Part shown: positions 1-7,489 of the stretch, piece after piece
How positions within the stretch are numbered: the first letter of the stretch is position 1
How the letters are laid out: the number at the start of each line of letters is the position of its first letter
DNA from: Acidobacteriota bacterium
GTDB taxonomy: Bacteria; Acidobacteriota; Terriglobia; Terriglobales; Acidobacteriaceae
NCBI GenBank assembly: GCA_003224835.1
Contig: QHZX01000015.1
Span: 1-11,470 of the forward strand
Reading direction: 5' to 3'
DNA: 11,470 nucleotides
Position numbers and translations under genes: made by a program
Notes under the pieces: generated by a model
Told to the model about the DNA's origin: nothing
Seen by the model: the letters and a program-made list of their open reading frames with translations, nothing else
The model's database searches: none

Positions 1-2
1 AC

Positions 3-1247
3 GGGAGCGGAGGGAATTCCTGGGTTGGTAAGAGCTGAAGCGTTGGTGTAAGTATTGACTGGAAGCGCCCCTGCAGTGATGGTGTTAACTAGCTGGGTGA
101 GACCCTGGACCGTGTTCATGCCGCCCGCATTTAGCGCCGTGCTTACGTTCGAAACATTGGTCGGAGCACCGGTATAATTACCCGATCGATTGGGACCCCC
201 GCCGCTGAAAGTGTTTGTGATGGTCGTGCTTGCCGCTGCGCCGTAAGCCCCAACCGCAGGTTCGTTCCCCGGAGGTGGGCAAACGGTGCCATTCTGTGGA
301 CGCAATGTGTTAGTGACGCTGCTTGTATCCATGCCAGTCGCACTGAATGCGTTCGAACTCCCCGGGCCGAAAACTGGCGAGGTGCCATCCATAACCATCG
401 CGCCTGGAATGTTGGGAAGGACATCTGTGGCAACGTCCATCTGGACCATTCGACGCGAACCGCTGGGCGTCACCGCCAGTGATGTTAATACATATACCGG
501 CGTATAGTTCTGCGCTGGGACGAGTGCAGCGCCCGCGGCGGCGCAGCTGACGTATGTGCTCGCGATGGCAAGTTGAGTACTGCCATTCCAGCAGACAAGC
601 TGGTTATAATCACTCGTATTGCCATCCACAGTGCTGGCGGCTGCGGTTCCCGACGATGTTTGGTTCGTCTTTACATTCAGCCGGACCCATTTCCATGCCG
701 ACACTGGGTTGGAAGCGTACGTTGAGGTTGCGCTTGCTGTGTTGTACCAGGTGCTGGAAGGCAATGGCCTTGTCGGGTTGGCGCCGCACCCTGAGCCTGG
801 ATTATTTATAGCTACCATTTCGACACAGATCTCAGTGTCCGGGTAGGTTGTGCTTGTATCGATGTTCCAGGGCGCAACCGTCTCGCCGTTCAATGGGTTG
901 GTTATGTAGAGAACTCCACCTGATTGGCCCGGCTTAGGAGGAGCCAGATTTGGGTTAGAAAATCCGGGAACTAAGTTCAGCGCAGTAGTTACTCCGGCAA
1001 CAGTGACGGTGGTTAGACTGCCGGCCGCCTGGCTGCGCAAGCGGTCACGCACTTCTTCAAGTCCGCCTTTAGCGCCAAAAAAAGCTATCTGCTCATCTCG
1101 AAAATTCGCACTGATGTTTGCATCGGTATTGGTCAGCATGAGCAGGCCGGCGGCAATCGCCGTAATCAGCAGCAAGGTAAAGATCGCGATAAACAGCGCA
1201 ATGCCGCGCTCAGAACGCCGACCGTGATTGTTATTGAGTTTAGTCAT
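3..1247 (-). CDS. pilX: PilX-like minor type IV pilin, 3' end outside window
   Basis: The reading frame is open from ATG 1247 to the left edge (415 codons, no stop). The N-terminus has a short basic leader, then RSERG at residues 11-15 followed by a hydrophobic helix (IALFIAIFTLLLITAIAAGL, 16-35). This fits a class III prepilin cleaved after Gly15 by PilD. Position +5 of the mature helix is Ile instead of the usual Glu, as in many PilX/GspK-type proteins. After the helix comes a FRDEQIAFFGAKGGLEE-like stretch characteristic of the PilX_N family. The remainder is rich in Ser, Thr, Asn and Gly with scattered Cys. It is much longer than Pseudomonas PilX (about 200 aa), as I recall being usual in Acidobacteria. 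It is the fourth gene of the pilin operon, 17 nt after pilW, with no clear Shine-Dalgarno, so translation may depend on coupling. Role by family: minor pilin of the priming complex, in the inner membrane and at the pilus tip. Confidence 0.8.
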   Translation of the reverse strand, partial: MTKLNNNHGRRSERGIALFIAIFTLLLITAIAAGLLMLTNTDANISANFRDEQIAFFGAKGGLEEVRDRLRSQAAGSLTTVTVAGVTTALNLVPGFSNPNLAPPKPGQSGGVLYITNPLNGETVAPWNIDTSTTYPDTEICVEMVAINNPGSGCGANPTRPLPSSTWYNTASATSTYASNPVSAWKWVRLNVKTNQTSSGTAAASTVDGNTSDYNQLVCWNGSTQLAIASTYVSCAAAGAALVPAQNYTPVYVLTSLAVTPSGSRRMVQMDVATDVLPNIPGAMVMDGTSPVFGPGSSNAFSATGMDTSSVTNTLRPQNGTVCPPPGNEPAVGAYGAAASTTITNTFSGGGPNRSGNYTGAPTNVSNVSTALNAGGMNTVQGLTQLVNTITAGALPVNTYTNASALTNPGIPSAP

Positions 1248-1264
1248 ATGTTTTGTTGAGACTT

Positions 1265-2011
1265 TTATTGACAGCTGATTCCGACGAAGCCCGTGGTGGC
1301 CATTGAACAGTTGTTAAGCGAAATCTCTCCTTCAAAGTTGGTTTGGATGGGCTGTTTCGTTTTTGGATCGATGATCGCATTGTTTTGAATAGTCAAGTTG
1401 ATATGAATGGACTTGACCGTAGCCAGAATTGGGCCATTGGCGTTGATATCTTCGGGAACAGCGACCGTGGCACCGTTAGTATTGTAGTAAGTAAAAATAG
1501 GATTCGTGATCACGTCATTAACCTCGGTTCCCCAAACTGGACCCGGTGTACCTTGGCCCGTCAATGGATCGCCCGCGACTTTAGGCACAGAACTTCGCTG
1601 CAGACAAACCGAACAGGTTCCAGATCCATTGACCTTGTACTGGACGCTCTGCACCACGCCGGTTCCGCCCACATCGCCCTCGAACCATATGGCATTCCCG
1701 TCTATTTTTACCAACCCAACGGCTACCCGGGTATCCTGTTGAGCGGTTGTGAGGGTCGGCGACAAGAAATTCACCATGTGCCCATTGGGGTAGCCAATCT
1801 GGTTAATATCCCGAAAAAACTGGTCCACAAAATCCCGGGCTTCGTCGAAATTATCGACCTTAACTTGCTCGGTGCTGAGGCGCTGCTGCGCAGTATTCAG
1901 CTGCAAGAAAATTCCGCCCGTCACCGTGGCCAGGACCGCGATCACAATCAGCAATTCAATGAGGGTGAACCCGCATTCCCGGTTTTTGCCTTTGATGAAA
2001 CGCTTTGTCAT
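1265..2011 (-). CDS. pilW: PilW-like minor type IV pilin
   Basis: A 248-aa prepilin-like protein. The 14-residue leader MTKRFIKGKNRECG is followed by the canonical helix start FTLIELLIV (15-23). Gly14/Phe15 is the expected prepilin peptidase site and Glu19 is the +5 glutamate. The transmembrane/assembly helix extends to about residue 38, followed by the amphipathic part with EARDFVDQFFRDINQIGYP (57-75), typical of PilW/PilJ-type proteins. The globular part has a CxxC pair (Cys133, Cys136) and a second pair near the C-terminus (Cys235, Cys247), plausibly disulfides in the exported domain. The ATG lies 2 nt after the pilV stop, so the two are probably translationally coupled. Family role: minor pilin that helps initiate pilus assembly. 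The name PilW rests on length, position between pilV and pilX and the N-terminus; generic type II secretion pseudopilin GspJ is the alternative. Confidence 0.85.
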   Translation of the reverse strand: MTKRFIKGKNRECGFTLIELLIVIAVLATVTGGIFLQLNTAQQRLSTEQVKVDNFDEARDFVDQFFRDINQIGYPNGHMVNFLSPTLTTAQQDTRVAVGLVKIDGNAIWFEGDVGGTGVVQSVQYKVNGSGTCSVCLQRSSVPKVAGDPLTGQGTPGPVWGTEVNDVITNPIFTYYNTNGATVAVPEDINANGPILATVKSIHINLTIQNNAIIDPKTKQPIQTNFEGEISLNNCSMATTGFVGISCQ

Positions 2012-2013
2012 AA

Positions 2014-2562
2014 CTAGGTTCCCTGTCCAATTACGGTCTTGATCGTGACCACCGGGCCAAAAACGGCGCCGGACAGTCCTCCAGTCGAAACGGTGTTCAA
2101 TCGTGCCGACACTGTTAACAAGTGGGTATAGGTGGTCAGATTATCGATCCTCCAGCGCACGTCGTAGGTCATTTGCCGGTTAGCCGTGCCGCAATCTGTC
2201 CACGCCATGTAGTAGTTGGTTACGGTGGCCTGCGTATAATCCACATCTCCCGACGAATTTAGGATTGCACCACCAATGGCTGTGCTCACGTTATGGGTCG
2301 CGCCCGTGCAATCCGCAATGGTGAGCGTTGTGCTGGTCCACGCCGGAATGCTCATGATTTTTTCGGTAGCCATCTGCGCCAGCGCAACTGAATTGCTCTG
2401 CTGTTTGCTGCGAAAGTTCCCGTTAATCGCCATTATCACTAGCGACATCGAAGCCAGAATTCCTATCGCGAGAACGACCATGGCTATCATCAGCTCGATG
2501 ATGGTGAGCCCATCCTGCTTACGGGCTGCGCGGTTATCCTGGTTGCGAACCATTAGTTCCAT
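2014..2562 (-). CDS. pilV: PilV-like minor type IV pilin
   Basis: A prepilin-like protein of 182 aa from ATG 2562. The leader ends at Gly18 and the mature part begins LTIIELMIAMVVLAIGILA (19-37), with Glu23 at +5. The helix plus ALAQMATEKIMSIPA (60-74) is the usual PilV/GspI signature. Cys85 and Cys124 could form a disulfide. The frame stays open upstream to 2625, but that longer start would overlap fimT by 73 bp. ATG 2562 has GGAG four bases upstream, and ATG 2553 overlaps the fimT stop as TAATG. Both give leaders of normal length (18 or 15 residues up to Gly), so the exact start is uncertain between them. It is the second gene of the minor pilin operon and ends 2 nt before pilW. Family role: minor pilin of the priming complex in the inner membrane and pilus fibre. 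Confidence 0.83.
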   Translation of the reverse strand: MELMVRNQDNRAARKQDGLTIIELMIAMVVLAIGILASMSLVIMAINGNFRSKQQSNSVALAQMATEKIMSIPAWTSTTLTIADCTGATHNVSTAIGGAILNSSGDVDYTQATVTNYYMAWTDCGTANRQMTYDVRWRIDNLTTYTHLLTVSARLNTVSTGGLSGAVFGPVVTIKTVIGQGT

Positions 2563-3173
2563 GACGCTCCATTCCAAGTCAGGACCTTGCTTCTTCCGGT
2601 CCTGGTCACAACAACTGCGGCCCAACCCGTACTGCCGTTCGGTCTTGCATCAGTGAAGTAATAAACAAAATATCCGGCCGCAGGGGTGCTGCAAGTGGAG
2701 CTGACATATGCACAGGGCAATCCCCGCGCAGAGTAGGCCAGGCGTGTCGTGTTGTCGTAGTTAGTGCTTCCAGTGTCGCCGACGAGAACGTAAGCGCTTG
2801 GCTGCCCCCCACCACCTGTGGGAGCGCCGGAAGCTGGCGTAACTGAAGATTTAAAGGCGATAAGAGGTTCGCCCGCTGTGCACGTATTACTCAGGTTAAG
2901 ATCGATACATGCGACTCCGGCGCCGTTCATCGTGGCATACGCAATGCCGTAAGTGGCATTATTTTTTGCCGCTAGAATCCTGGCCCGTTGCATCAGTCCA
3001 GATACGTTGGTGGCTGCCGATTTGAGCCGTATATTGGCGGCAATGTTCGTGAAATTGGGGATGGCTAAGGCTGCCAACAACAGTATTATGGCAAGGACCA
3101 CAATCAATTCCGTCAGACTGAATCCGTCAGAAGCGGCATTACCCCTTGAACGCTTTGTGTACTCTTCTCTCAT
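2553..3173 (-). CDS. fimT: FimT/GspH-like minor pilin
   Basis: A 206-aa prepilin-like protein from ATG 3173. The leader MREEYTKRSRGNAASDG (1-17) is followed by FSLTELIVVLAIILLLAALAIP (18-39), with Gly17/Phe18 as cleavage site and Glu22 as the +5 glutamate. The helix continues into PNFTNIAANIRLKSAATNVSGLMQRARILAAKNN (39-72), the GspH/FimT pattern of a second amphipathic helix before a beta-rich domain. Cys89/Cys98 and Cys154/Cys161 may form disulfides. The C-terminus (VVVTRTGRSKVLTWNGASW) resembles the final strand of GspH/FimT proteins. An upstream GTG at 3212 is also in frame and preceded by AGG, but would make a 30-residue leader; ATG 3173 has AAGG directly adjacent and too close for good ribosome binding, so the start is unsettled. 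It is the first gene of the four-gene minor pilin operon; the pilV ATG at 2553 overlaps its TAA. Confidence 0.82.
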   Translation of the reverse strand: MREEYTKRSRGNAASDGFSLTELIVVLAIILLLAALAIPNFTNIAANIRLKSAATNVSGLMQRARILAAKNNATYGIAYATMNGAGVACIDLNLSNTCTAGEPLIAFKSSVTPASGAPTGGGGQPSAYVLVGDTGSTNYDNTTRLAYSARGLPCAYVSSTCSTPAAGYFVYYFTDARPNGSTGWAAVVVTRTGRSKVLTWNGASWN

Positions 3174-3442
3174 CCTTACGCAATGATAGGCATAACCAGA
3201 CGGCTCACCCACATACCTAAAGTACTTTCACCTTAGTAACCAAAGATACGTGTTCCCCTAAGCTCAGTAACTAAAGCCCACAAATAAGGCTGTAAGTAGT
3301 TGTAGCTGCTGCCAATGCTGGCTTTAGAGCTAGACCAGGCGGGTCGGAAAGAATTACATGTTACGGAGATTTGATCGGCAAGAACGGCAGCAATTCCACT
3401 CAATCGCATGCCACCATTAAATATTGTTTTCTAACCTGAACT
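3174..3442. other. Intergenic region upstream of the pilin operon
   Basis: The 269 bp between the cupredoxin gene stop and the fimT start hold no credible gene on either strand. The region must carry the 3' end of the upstream transcript and, if the pilin genes have their own promoter, that promoter. I found no convincing -35/-10 pair or sigma-54 (GG-N10-GC) site. The only structured elements I could see are the direct repeat listed separately (3232-3276) and a short inverted repeat over the cupredoxin stop codon (3435-3447). Confidence 0.6.
3232..3276. repeat. 14-bp imperfect direct repeat, 31-bp period
   Basis: CTTAGTAACCAAAG at 3232-3245 and CTCAGTAACTAAAG at 3263-3276 match at 12 of 14 positions and are spaced start to start by 31 bp, close to three helical turns. 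They lie 59-103 bp upstream of the fimT ATG. The placement and helical spacing suit a pair of regulator sites for the pilin operon, but no regulator is identified and the match could be chance in an AT-richer intergenic region. Confidence 0.4.
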
Positions 3443-3447
3443 TCAGG
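3435..3447. repeat. Short inverted repeat over the cupredoxin stop codon
   Basis: CCTGAA-C-TTCAGG, a perfect 6-bp palindrome around one base. The TGA stop of the minus-strand cupredoxin gene (3445-3443) is inside it. It is not followed by a T-run on either strand, so I do not call it an intrinsic terminator. The same arms occur at 10844-10861 over the stop of the aldehyde dehydrogenase gene. Confidence 0.35.
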
Positions 3448-4162
3448 GATGTGTGTAAACCGGACTGTTCGGGGCGGGAGGCTCGTAGTCCATTCCATAT
3501 TTATTCCTGTGCGCCGTCGAAATTGCTCCGCCAGTGATCTGCACAATGCCCAAAGTGGAAGTATTTGCGGAAACTGTGACTTCACGTGTCAAACTGTTCA
3601 GGTTTTCCGGCACCGCCGTTTCAGACCACACCCTCATGGTGTAATGCCCGGCGGGGACCTGCGGGATGACAATCTCGCCTTTGCGGTTAGAGACGCCGTA
3701 GTAGGGCGTTTCTAGTGCGACCACAATCGCACTCATTTCAGCGTGAATATTACAAAAAATGAATGAGATCCCAGGACGGTCGAAGCTCACTTTACGAGCG
3801 GTTCCAGCCTCATAGAGGCCGAGGTCGAACCGTTTCCCTTCAAAAAGCGAAAATACGTTGTGGAAGAAAGGGTCGCGATTTGGAAACTCGACCATCGCTC
3901 CCACCGGAACCACCAGCAGATGCGGCTCGAAGCTTTTATTGTGCTGCGAGAGGCGCGGCGGTTGTTTGGGAACAAATTTCGTCGTTGCTTCTGCGCCGAT
4001 TGGAGTCAGCCAGACCACAACATTCTCAGCATGCGGTGATTCCAAACTGTGATCATTCTCGCGGACCCTGACTCGCGCTGAGACCGTGACCTCCTGCGCC
4101 CCAGCCTGCCCGCATAGTAGGCCAGCTACGCAAATCAATGTGGCGCACATCCGGTGCCCCAT
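3443..4162 (-). CDS. Periplasmic cupredoxin (plastocyanin)-like protein
   Basis: A 239-aa protein with a signal peptide (hydrophobic 6-20, probable cleavage after Ala-Gly-Ala at 20-22). Residues about 82-150 look like a cupredoxin domain: PNRDPFFHNVFSL (94-106) supplies His101 and FIFCNIHAEMSAIV (135-148) supplies Cys137, His140 and Met143, a complete His-Cys-His-Met type 1 copper set. The segment 155-210 (GVSNRKGEIVIPQVPAGHYTMRVW) resembles a carboxypeptidase-regulatory-like beta domain. Proteins of this layout are often annotated as methylamine utilization or plastocyanin-like. Expected role: periplasmic electron carrier or copper-binding protein; partner unknown. Its ATG overlaps the porin stop codon (TAATG), so it is the last gene of a probable regulator-kinase-porin-cupredoxin operon and likely depends on translation of the porin 3' end, which the frame change near 4690 would interrupt. 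No intact terminator is seen after it. Confidence 0.78.
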   Translation of the reverse strand: MGHRMCATLICVAGLLCGQAGAQEVTVSARVRVRENDHSLESPHAENVVVWLTPIGAEATTKFVPKQPPRLSQHNKSFEPHLLVVPVGAMVEFPNRDPFFHNVFSLFEGKRFDLGLYEAGTARKVSFDRPGISFIFCNIHAEMSAIVVALETPYYGVSNRKGEIVIPQVPAGHYTMRVWSETAVPENLNSLTREVTVSANTSTLGIVQITGGAISTAHRNKYGMDYEPPAPNSPVYTHP

Positions 4163-4695
4163 TAGAACAGTACTCCCATCATGAGATTCACATGATCGGC
4201 GCTGTAATAATTACCGGTTTGCAAAGTCCGCAGGTGTCGGTATTCGGCCGAGAGTAGCAAGTCAGAACGAGGTCGATAAATGAAATTCATCATCTCACTT
4301 CGATTCCCTCTCAGTATGCTTGAATAAACCCCTACCGGCGACGGAATAGCACGGAAGTCAGAAGCAAAAGGACTGTCAATTCCAAATGCACCGTTAAACT
4401 CCAGACGCGAGCTGGCTGAAAATTTCAGCTGCGACCAGCCGCCCGCCGAATTTAACGGCAGGAAATCGGGAGCAAAAATAGTAGGGTTACTGCTAATAAG
4501 AACCGATTGTCCAATTCCACCGCCAAGCCCACCAACAGCCTTCCCTCTGTAAAGCTCGCCGGAAAATTCAAATCGCGAAGAAATCGGGACCCGCCAGTCT
4601 CCAAGAGCCGCCCAGCCATCCGCGATCCACCCTTCACCCCAGTTTTGTCGGGAGTAATATCCGCTTGTCCCAAAGGTAAACGGTTTTCCATTCAT
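4162..4695 (-). pseudogene. C-terminal piece of split outer-membrane porin
   Basis: This frame encodes the end of the porin that begins at 5617. From about 4692 it reads NGKPFTFGTSGYYSRQNW, then a series of beta-strand-like segments including SGELYRGKAVGGLGGGIGQS, GGWSQLKFSASSRLEFNGAFG and YRPRSDLLLSAEYRHLRTL, and ends in MMGVLF with a terminal Phe, the BAM-recognised end of outer-membrane barrels. These motifs belong to the same acidobacterial porin family as the upstream piece. It lies +1 relative to the upstream frame. The frame is open up to 4758 but has no good start there; ATG 4695 is the first methionine and has only weak upstream purines. It overlaps the cupredoxin ATG. It is unlikely to be made as a separate protein, since it lacks a signal peptide; a sequencing or assembly error would restore one gene. 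Confidence 0.72.
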
Positions 4696-5617
4696 TGTCC
4701 AAAATTCCGACCTGAAATGAAACACTCTGATCGTCGTTAAGGTTGAACTTATGTTCAAGCCTCACCTGCGGAATCCAGGCCCACAGGTTTCCGGAATATC
4801 CCAGGCTCGGCACCAGCAGAGATGCAAACGACGTTGGCGAGTTCGGCGAAATGAATAGGCTGTCTTGCCCCACGACCAAAGAAGTGTTCTCCCAATCCAG
4901 GCGGCCATTCGCCGTGCGCAATCGCACGATGCCGGTATTGATTCCGTCCAAGGCGCCAGTCGGAAAGCCTCCTCCAAAGTCGAATTGCACTTCGCCACGG
5001 GCTTTCGCGCCCCCGAGCTCCGGCCCGAAGACCTCCAGTCCAACCTCCGACTGCCGCAACGTGCCGCCGAACGCCGGAGTTACTCCGTAAGGTCCACTCC
5101 TGGTGGAATAAGTCGGAACGTCGAGATTATCGACCTCACCACGATCATGAAACAAATTCAGCAGCACCAGTCCCGAGAGTCGCACGCGATATTTGGATGC
5201 ACTCTCAACTTTCGTTTGATAGAGAGTCCGCAGCTCACTCTGCAGAACTTGGGTTGTCTCTTCCAGCGAGGTAACCCGCTCTTCAGTTGGAGGGTTTGCC
5301 GTTGTAGTCGCCGCCGCGGAAGCATCCTCCCGTGGCTTACTCTGCTCCAAATTTGATTTGCCGCGGATACTCTCCAGCTTTTTGCGCAACTCCTGGTTCT
5401 CAGCGCGATACTCGGCCGCTTCCGATTTGATCTCGGTGACAGCGCTGCGCAATTCTTGAATTTGCTCCCGTAATTGGCGAATGGAGTCCGCCAAGTCCGG
5501 GTCGGCGGCGGCGCTTGTTGCCTGCTGGGCTGACGCCAGGAACACGCCGGCCCCAAATGTAACGGCGACAACAAGTGATTTCACAGAACGACTGAAAGAC
5601 ACGTATCGTGGTTTCAA
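4634..5617 (-). CDS. N-terminal piece of outer-membrane porin (frame broken near 4690)
   Basis: From TTG 5617 the product is 327 aa ending at a TGA at 4634. I chose TTG 5617 because GGGAGGGGAGC directly precedes it and it gives a clean signal peptide (basic MKPRYVSFSRSVK, then a hydrophobic stretch ending ASA/QQ). ATG 5647 and TTG 5650 lack a ribosome site and add an odd N-terminus. Counting from TTG 5617, residues about 40-85 are a heptad-like coiled coil (IRQLREQIQELRSAVTEIK, AENQELRKKLESI), with a second helix at about 113-140. The barrel starts near 145 (YRVRLSGLVLLNLF), and includes SEVGLEVFGPELGGAKARGEVQFDFGGG and TGIVRLRTANGRLDWENTSLVVGQDSLF. This is a coiled-coil porin of the trimeric outer-membrane type. 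The last roughly 18 residues after GILDN look like out-of-frame translation. The gene lies 42 nt after the kinase stop. Confidence 0.75.
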   Translation of the reverse strand: MKPRYVSFSRSVKSLVVAVTFGAGVFLASAQQATSAAADPDLADSIRQLREQIQELRSAVTEIKSEAAEYRAENQELRKKLESIRGKSNLEQSKPREDASAAATTTANPPTEERVTSLEETTQVLQSELRTLYQTKVESASKYRVRLSGLVLLNLFHDRGEVDNLDVPTYSTRSGPYGVTPAFGGTLRQSEVGLEVFGPELGGAKARGEVQFDFGGGFPTGALDGINTGIVRLRTANGRLDWENTSLVVGQDSLFISPNSPTSFASLLVPSLGYSGNLWAWIPQVRLEHKFNLNDDQSVSFQVGILDNEWKTVYLWDKRILLPTKLG

Positions 5618-5659
5618 GCTCCCCTCCCGAAAAACCGTCCACCCCATCAAGGACGTAGC

Positions 5660-7462
5660 TTAACTTCGTTTCGAAGAGTCTACGCCGGCCTGAGCTGTCG
5701 GAACTGAATCTTCACCGGTTCCCTGCTCACTGACCGCCACGACGGGTGCCGGGCGCGGGAGTGTGATGCGGAAGACTGTGCCTTGTTGCGACGTGCGCTC
5801 CACCACGATTTCGCCGTCATGGTCTTGAACAATTTTCTGTACCACCGTCAATCCAAGCCCGGTGCCGTTTTCCTTACCTTGGCTGATAAACGGTTCAAAC
5901 AAAGTGGTGCGAATCGCGCCCGGAATACCGCGTCCATTGTCGGTGATCCTGATCTCAATCGCGGCCTGCAATTCTGTGATCACCACCTCCACGTGGCCCG
6001 TGTTCGGATCGACTGACTCGCAAGCATTCAGCAAGAGATTGAAAAATGCCCTCTCCAATTTGCGGTGATCAAACCAGCCCTCGACATTGCCGCGCTCGCG
6101 CACAGCAATGGGGAGATCGCGAAATTGCGGACTGGACTGCACGGTTTCGGTAGCAGCATCAACCGTGTCCCGCACACTACCGTAAGTTGGCCGCAGCGAC
6201 GCGCTCGTCCGTGAGAACTCCAGCAGTGAGTCGATCAGTTCCGTCATGCGGCCCACCGCAGTGCGGACTTCCTGATAAAGATCTTCCCTCTGGCCTGGCG
6301 AAAGATGCTGCTCGCACAAAAATTCTGCATTGGCTACGATAGCAGCGAGCGAGTGCCGCAGATCATGAGAAATGGAACTTGCCATCCGACCAATGGTAGC
6401 CAGCCGCTCCGATTCCAGTAGATTTTGCTGCGTCCTGGCCAGGCTCTCGCGCATGCGATCGAACGCGCGGCTCAGTTCCGCAACTTCGTCTCTGCCCCCG
6501 GCGTCCAGCGCGTAAGCGAAATCTCCTCGCTCCAGGGCTGCAACTCCGGCCAGCAGGCTGAAAAGCGGCTGGGTGAAAGTGTGCGAAATAAAAAACACCA
6601 GCGCACTTCCTATCAAAACCGCAAGCAGGCCCAGCGCCAGGAGCAGGCGGTTAATTTTCTGCAAGAAAGCTGTTGCCTCGTCGTAGGACTTTAAGACCGT
6701 CAACCGCACACTCGGACTTCCCGGAGATGACAAATCCAAAGTGGTCGCAAGAAAACGTTCTCGTCCCAATTCCACGGACATGGGTTGCGATTTTTGGGAA
6801 CTCGTTAACTTCTCTGCCCTCAGGTCAGACTGGTTTGCTGGAACCAATGTGCTGGTAACGATGGCATCACCGTAGTAGAACGCGACTCGGCCGCCGGCAA
6901 CACGCCCGATCTGCGCAGCCACCCGCTGGTCAATTTCTTGCCCGATCACCAGAAAACCCAGCAGGCGTCCAGCTGCTGCCGGCCCGAAGTAAATCGGCTT
7001 CAGAAATATCTCGTATAGGTGGTTGGCTCCGAACCACCAGCGCTCCTGCCGTTCCAAGGAACGAGTTAGGGAACTCTGCGCCATTTCCTGGTCAAAGCCG
7101 GGATGATTTGTGTGCAGTGCGACCACTTTGCCGGTTCGGCTTGCCAGCACAAAAAGGTCGCTGCCTGTCAGTTGCCACAACGGTGTCGAGCCGTCCTGAA
7201 TCGTGGCCTCATGATTGGTTGTCATCAGTGCGCGCAGGTTCGGCAAGTCCGCTAAAAGATCCGCCGAGTGGCTTAGCGTGATCTCTTGTGCTTGCTGAAA
7301 GCTTTGGAAGGTGCTGACGGAATTGCGAAGATCGGAAAAAATCTGCTTCCGGACCTGCGATTGAACGCTCTGCCGGACCAGCAACAGACTCAATGAGGTC
7401 AATCCGGCTGAGATTAGAACCATCGACAGCAAAAACTTAGTTCTGAGCCGGACTGTTACCAT
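5660..7462 (-). CDS. Membrane sensor histidine kinase (HAMP, HisKA, HATPase_c)
   Basis: A 600-aa sensor kinase. Transmembrane helix 1 spans about 9-29 and helix 2 about 272-293, enclosing a 240-residue extracytoplasmic sensor domain that resembles a double CACHE fold (the segment LFVLASRTGKVVALHTNHPG at 103-122 is CACHE/PAS-like). A HAMP region follows (about 295-348; TQPLFSLLAGVAALERGDF). The dimerisation domain has SHDLRHSL with phospho-accepting His366. The ATPase domain shows the N box NLLLNACES (475-483), G1 DNGRGIP (508-514), F box LFEPF (521-525) and G2 GTGLGL (533-538), all intact. The C-terminal 30 residues are a flexible tail. ATG 7462 is preceded by AAAAAAGGA at 4 nt, a good ribosome site. 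It starts 27 nt after the response regulator stop, and autophosphorylation followed by transfer to that regulator is the obvious expectation. The ligand is unknown; a downstream porin and cupredoxin hint at envelope, metal or redox sensing, which is inference. Confidence 0.92.
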   Translation of the reverse strand: MVTVRLRTKFLLSMVLISAGLTSLSLLLVRQSVQSQVRKQIFSDLRNSVSTFQSFQQAQEITLSHSADLLADLPNLRALMTTNHEATIQDGSTPLWQLTGSDLFVLASRTGKVVALHTNHPGFDQEMAQSSLTRSLERQERWWFGANHLYEIFLKPIYFGPAAAGRLLGFLVIGQEIDQRVAAQIGRVAGGRVAFYYGDAIVTSTLVPANQSDLRAEKLTSSQKSQPMSVELGRERFLATTLDLSSPGSPSVRLTVLKSYDEATAFLQKINRLLLALGLLAVLIGSALVFFISHTFTQPLFSLLAGVAALERGDFAYALDAGGRDEVAELSRAFDRMRESLARTQQNLLESERLATIGRMASSISHDLRHSLAAIVANAEFLCEQHLSPGQREDLYQEVRTAVGRMTELIDSLLEFSRTSASLRPTYGSVRDTVDAATETVQSSPQFRDLPIAVRERGNVEGWFDHRKLERAFFNLLLNACESVDPNTGHVEVVITELQAAIEIRITDNGRGIPGAIRTTLFEPFISQGKENGTGLGLTVVQKIVQDHDGEIVVERTSQQGTVFRITLPRPAPVVAVSEQGTGEDSVPTAQAGVDSSKRS

Positions 7463-7489
7463 ACGATCCTTTTTTCCGGGTTGGTGATT

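Noticed and set aside
1..850. Several short plus-strand open frames at the left end
   Set aside because: They are shadows of the continuous pilX frame on the minus strand.
1343..2017. Long plus-strand open frame (224 codons) opposite pilW
   Set aside because: It is the antisense of a clear prepilin gene with the +5 Glu motif; the translated product has no domain signature, signal peptide or ribosome site.
3174..3442. c-di-GMP (GEMM) riboswitch before the pilin operon
   Set aside because: Such switches are known near pilus genes, but I could not find the conserved core (GCAAAGCC-like element with GGTAGC/GGTTACC helices) in the minus-strand leader.
3435..3447. Intrinsic terminator after the cupredoxin gene
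   Set aside because: The palindrome has a loop too small for a 6-bp stem and no T-run follows on the minus strand.
4634..4760. Programmed ribosomal frameshift in the porin
   Set aside because: No known +1 slippery signal (such as a rare codon or stop at the shift point), the family is not known for recoding, and the missing residues argue for a deletion.
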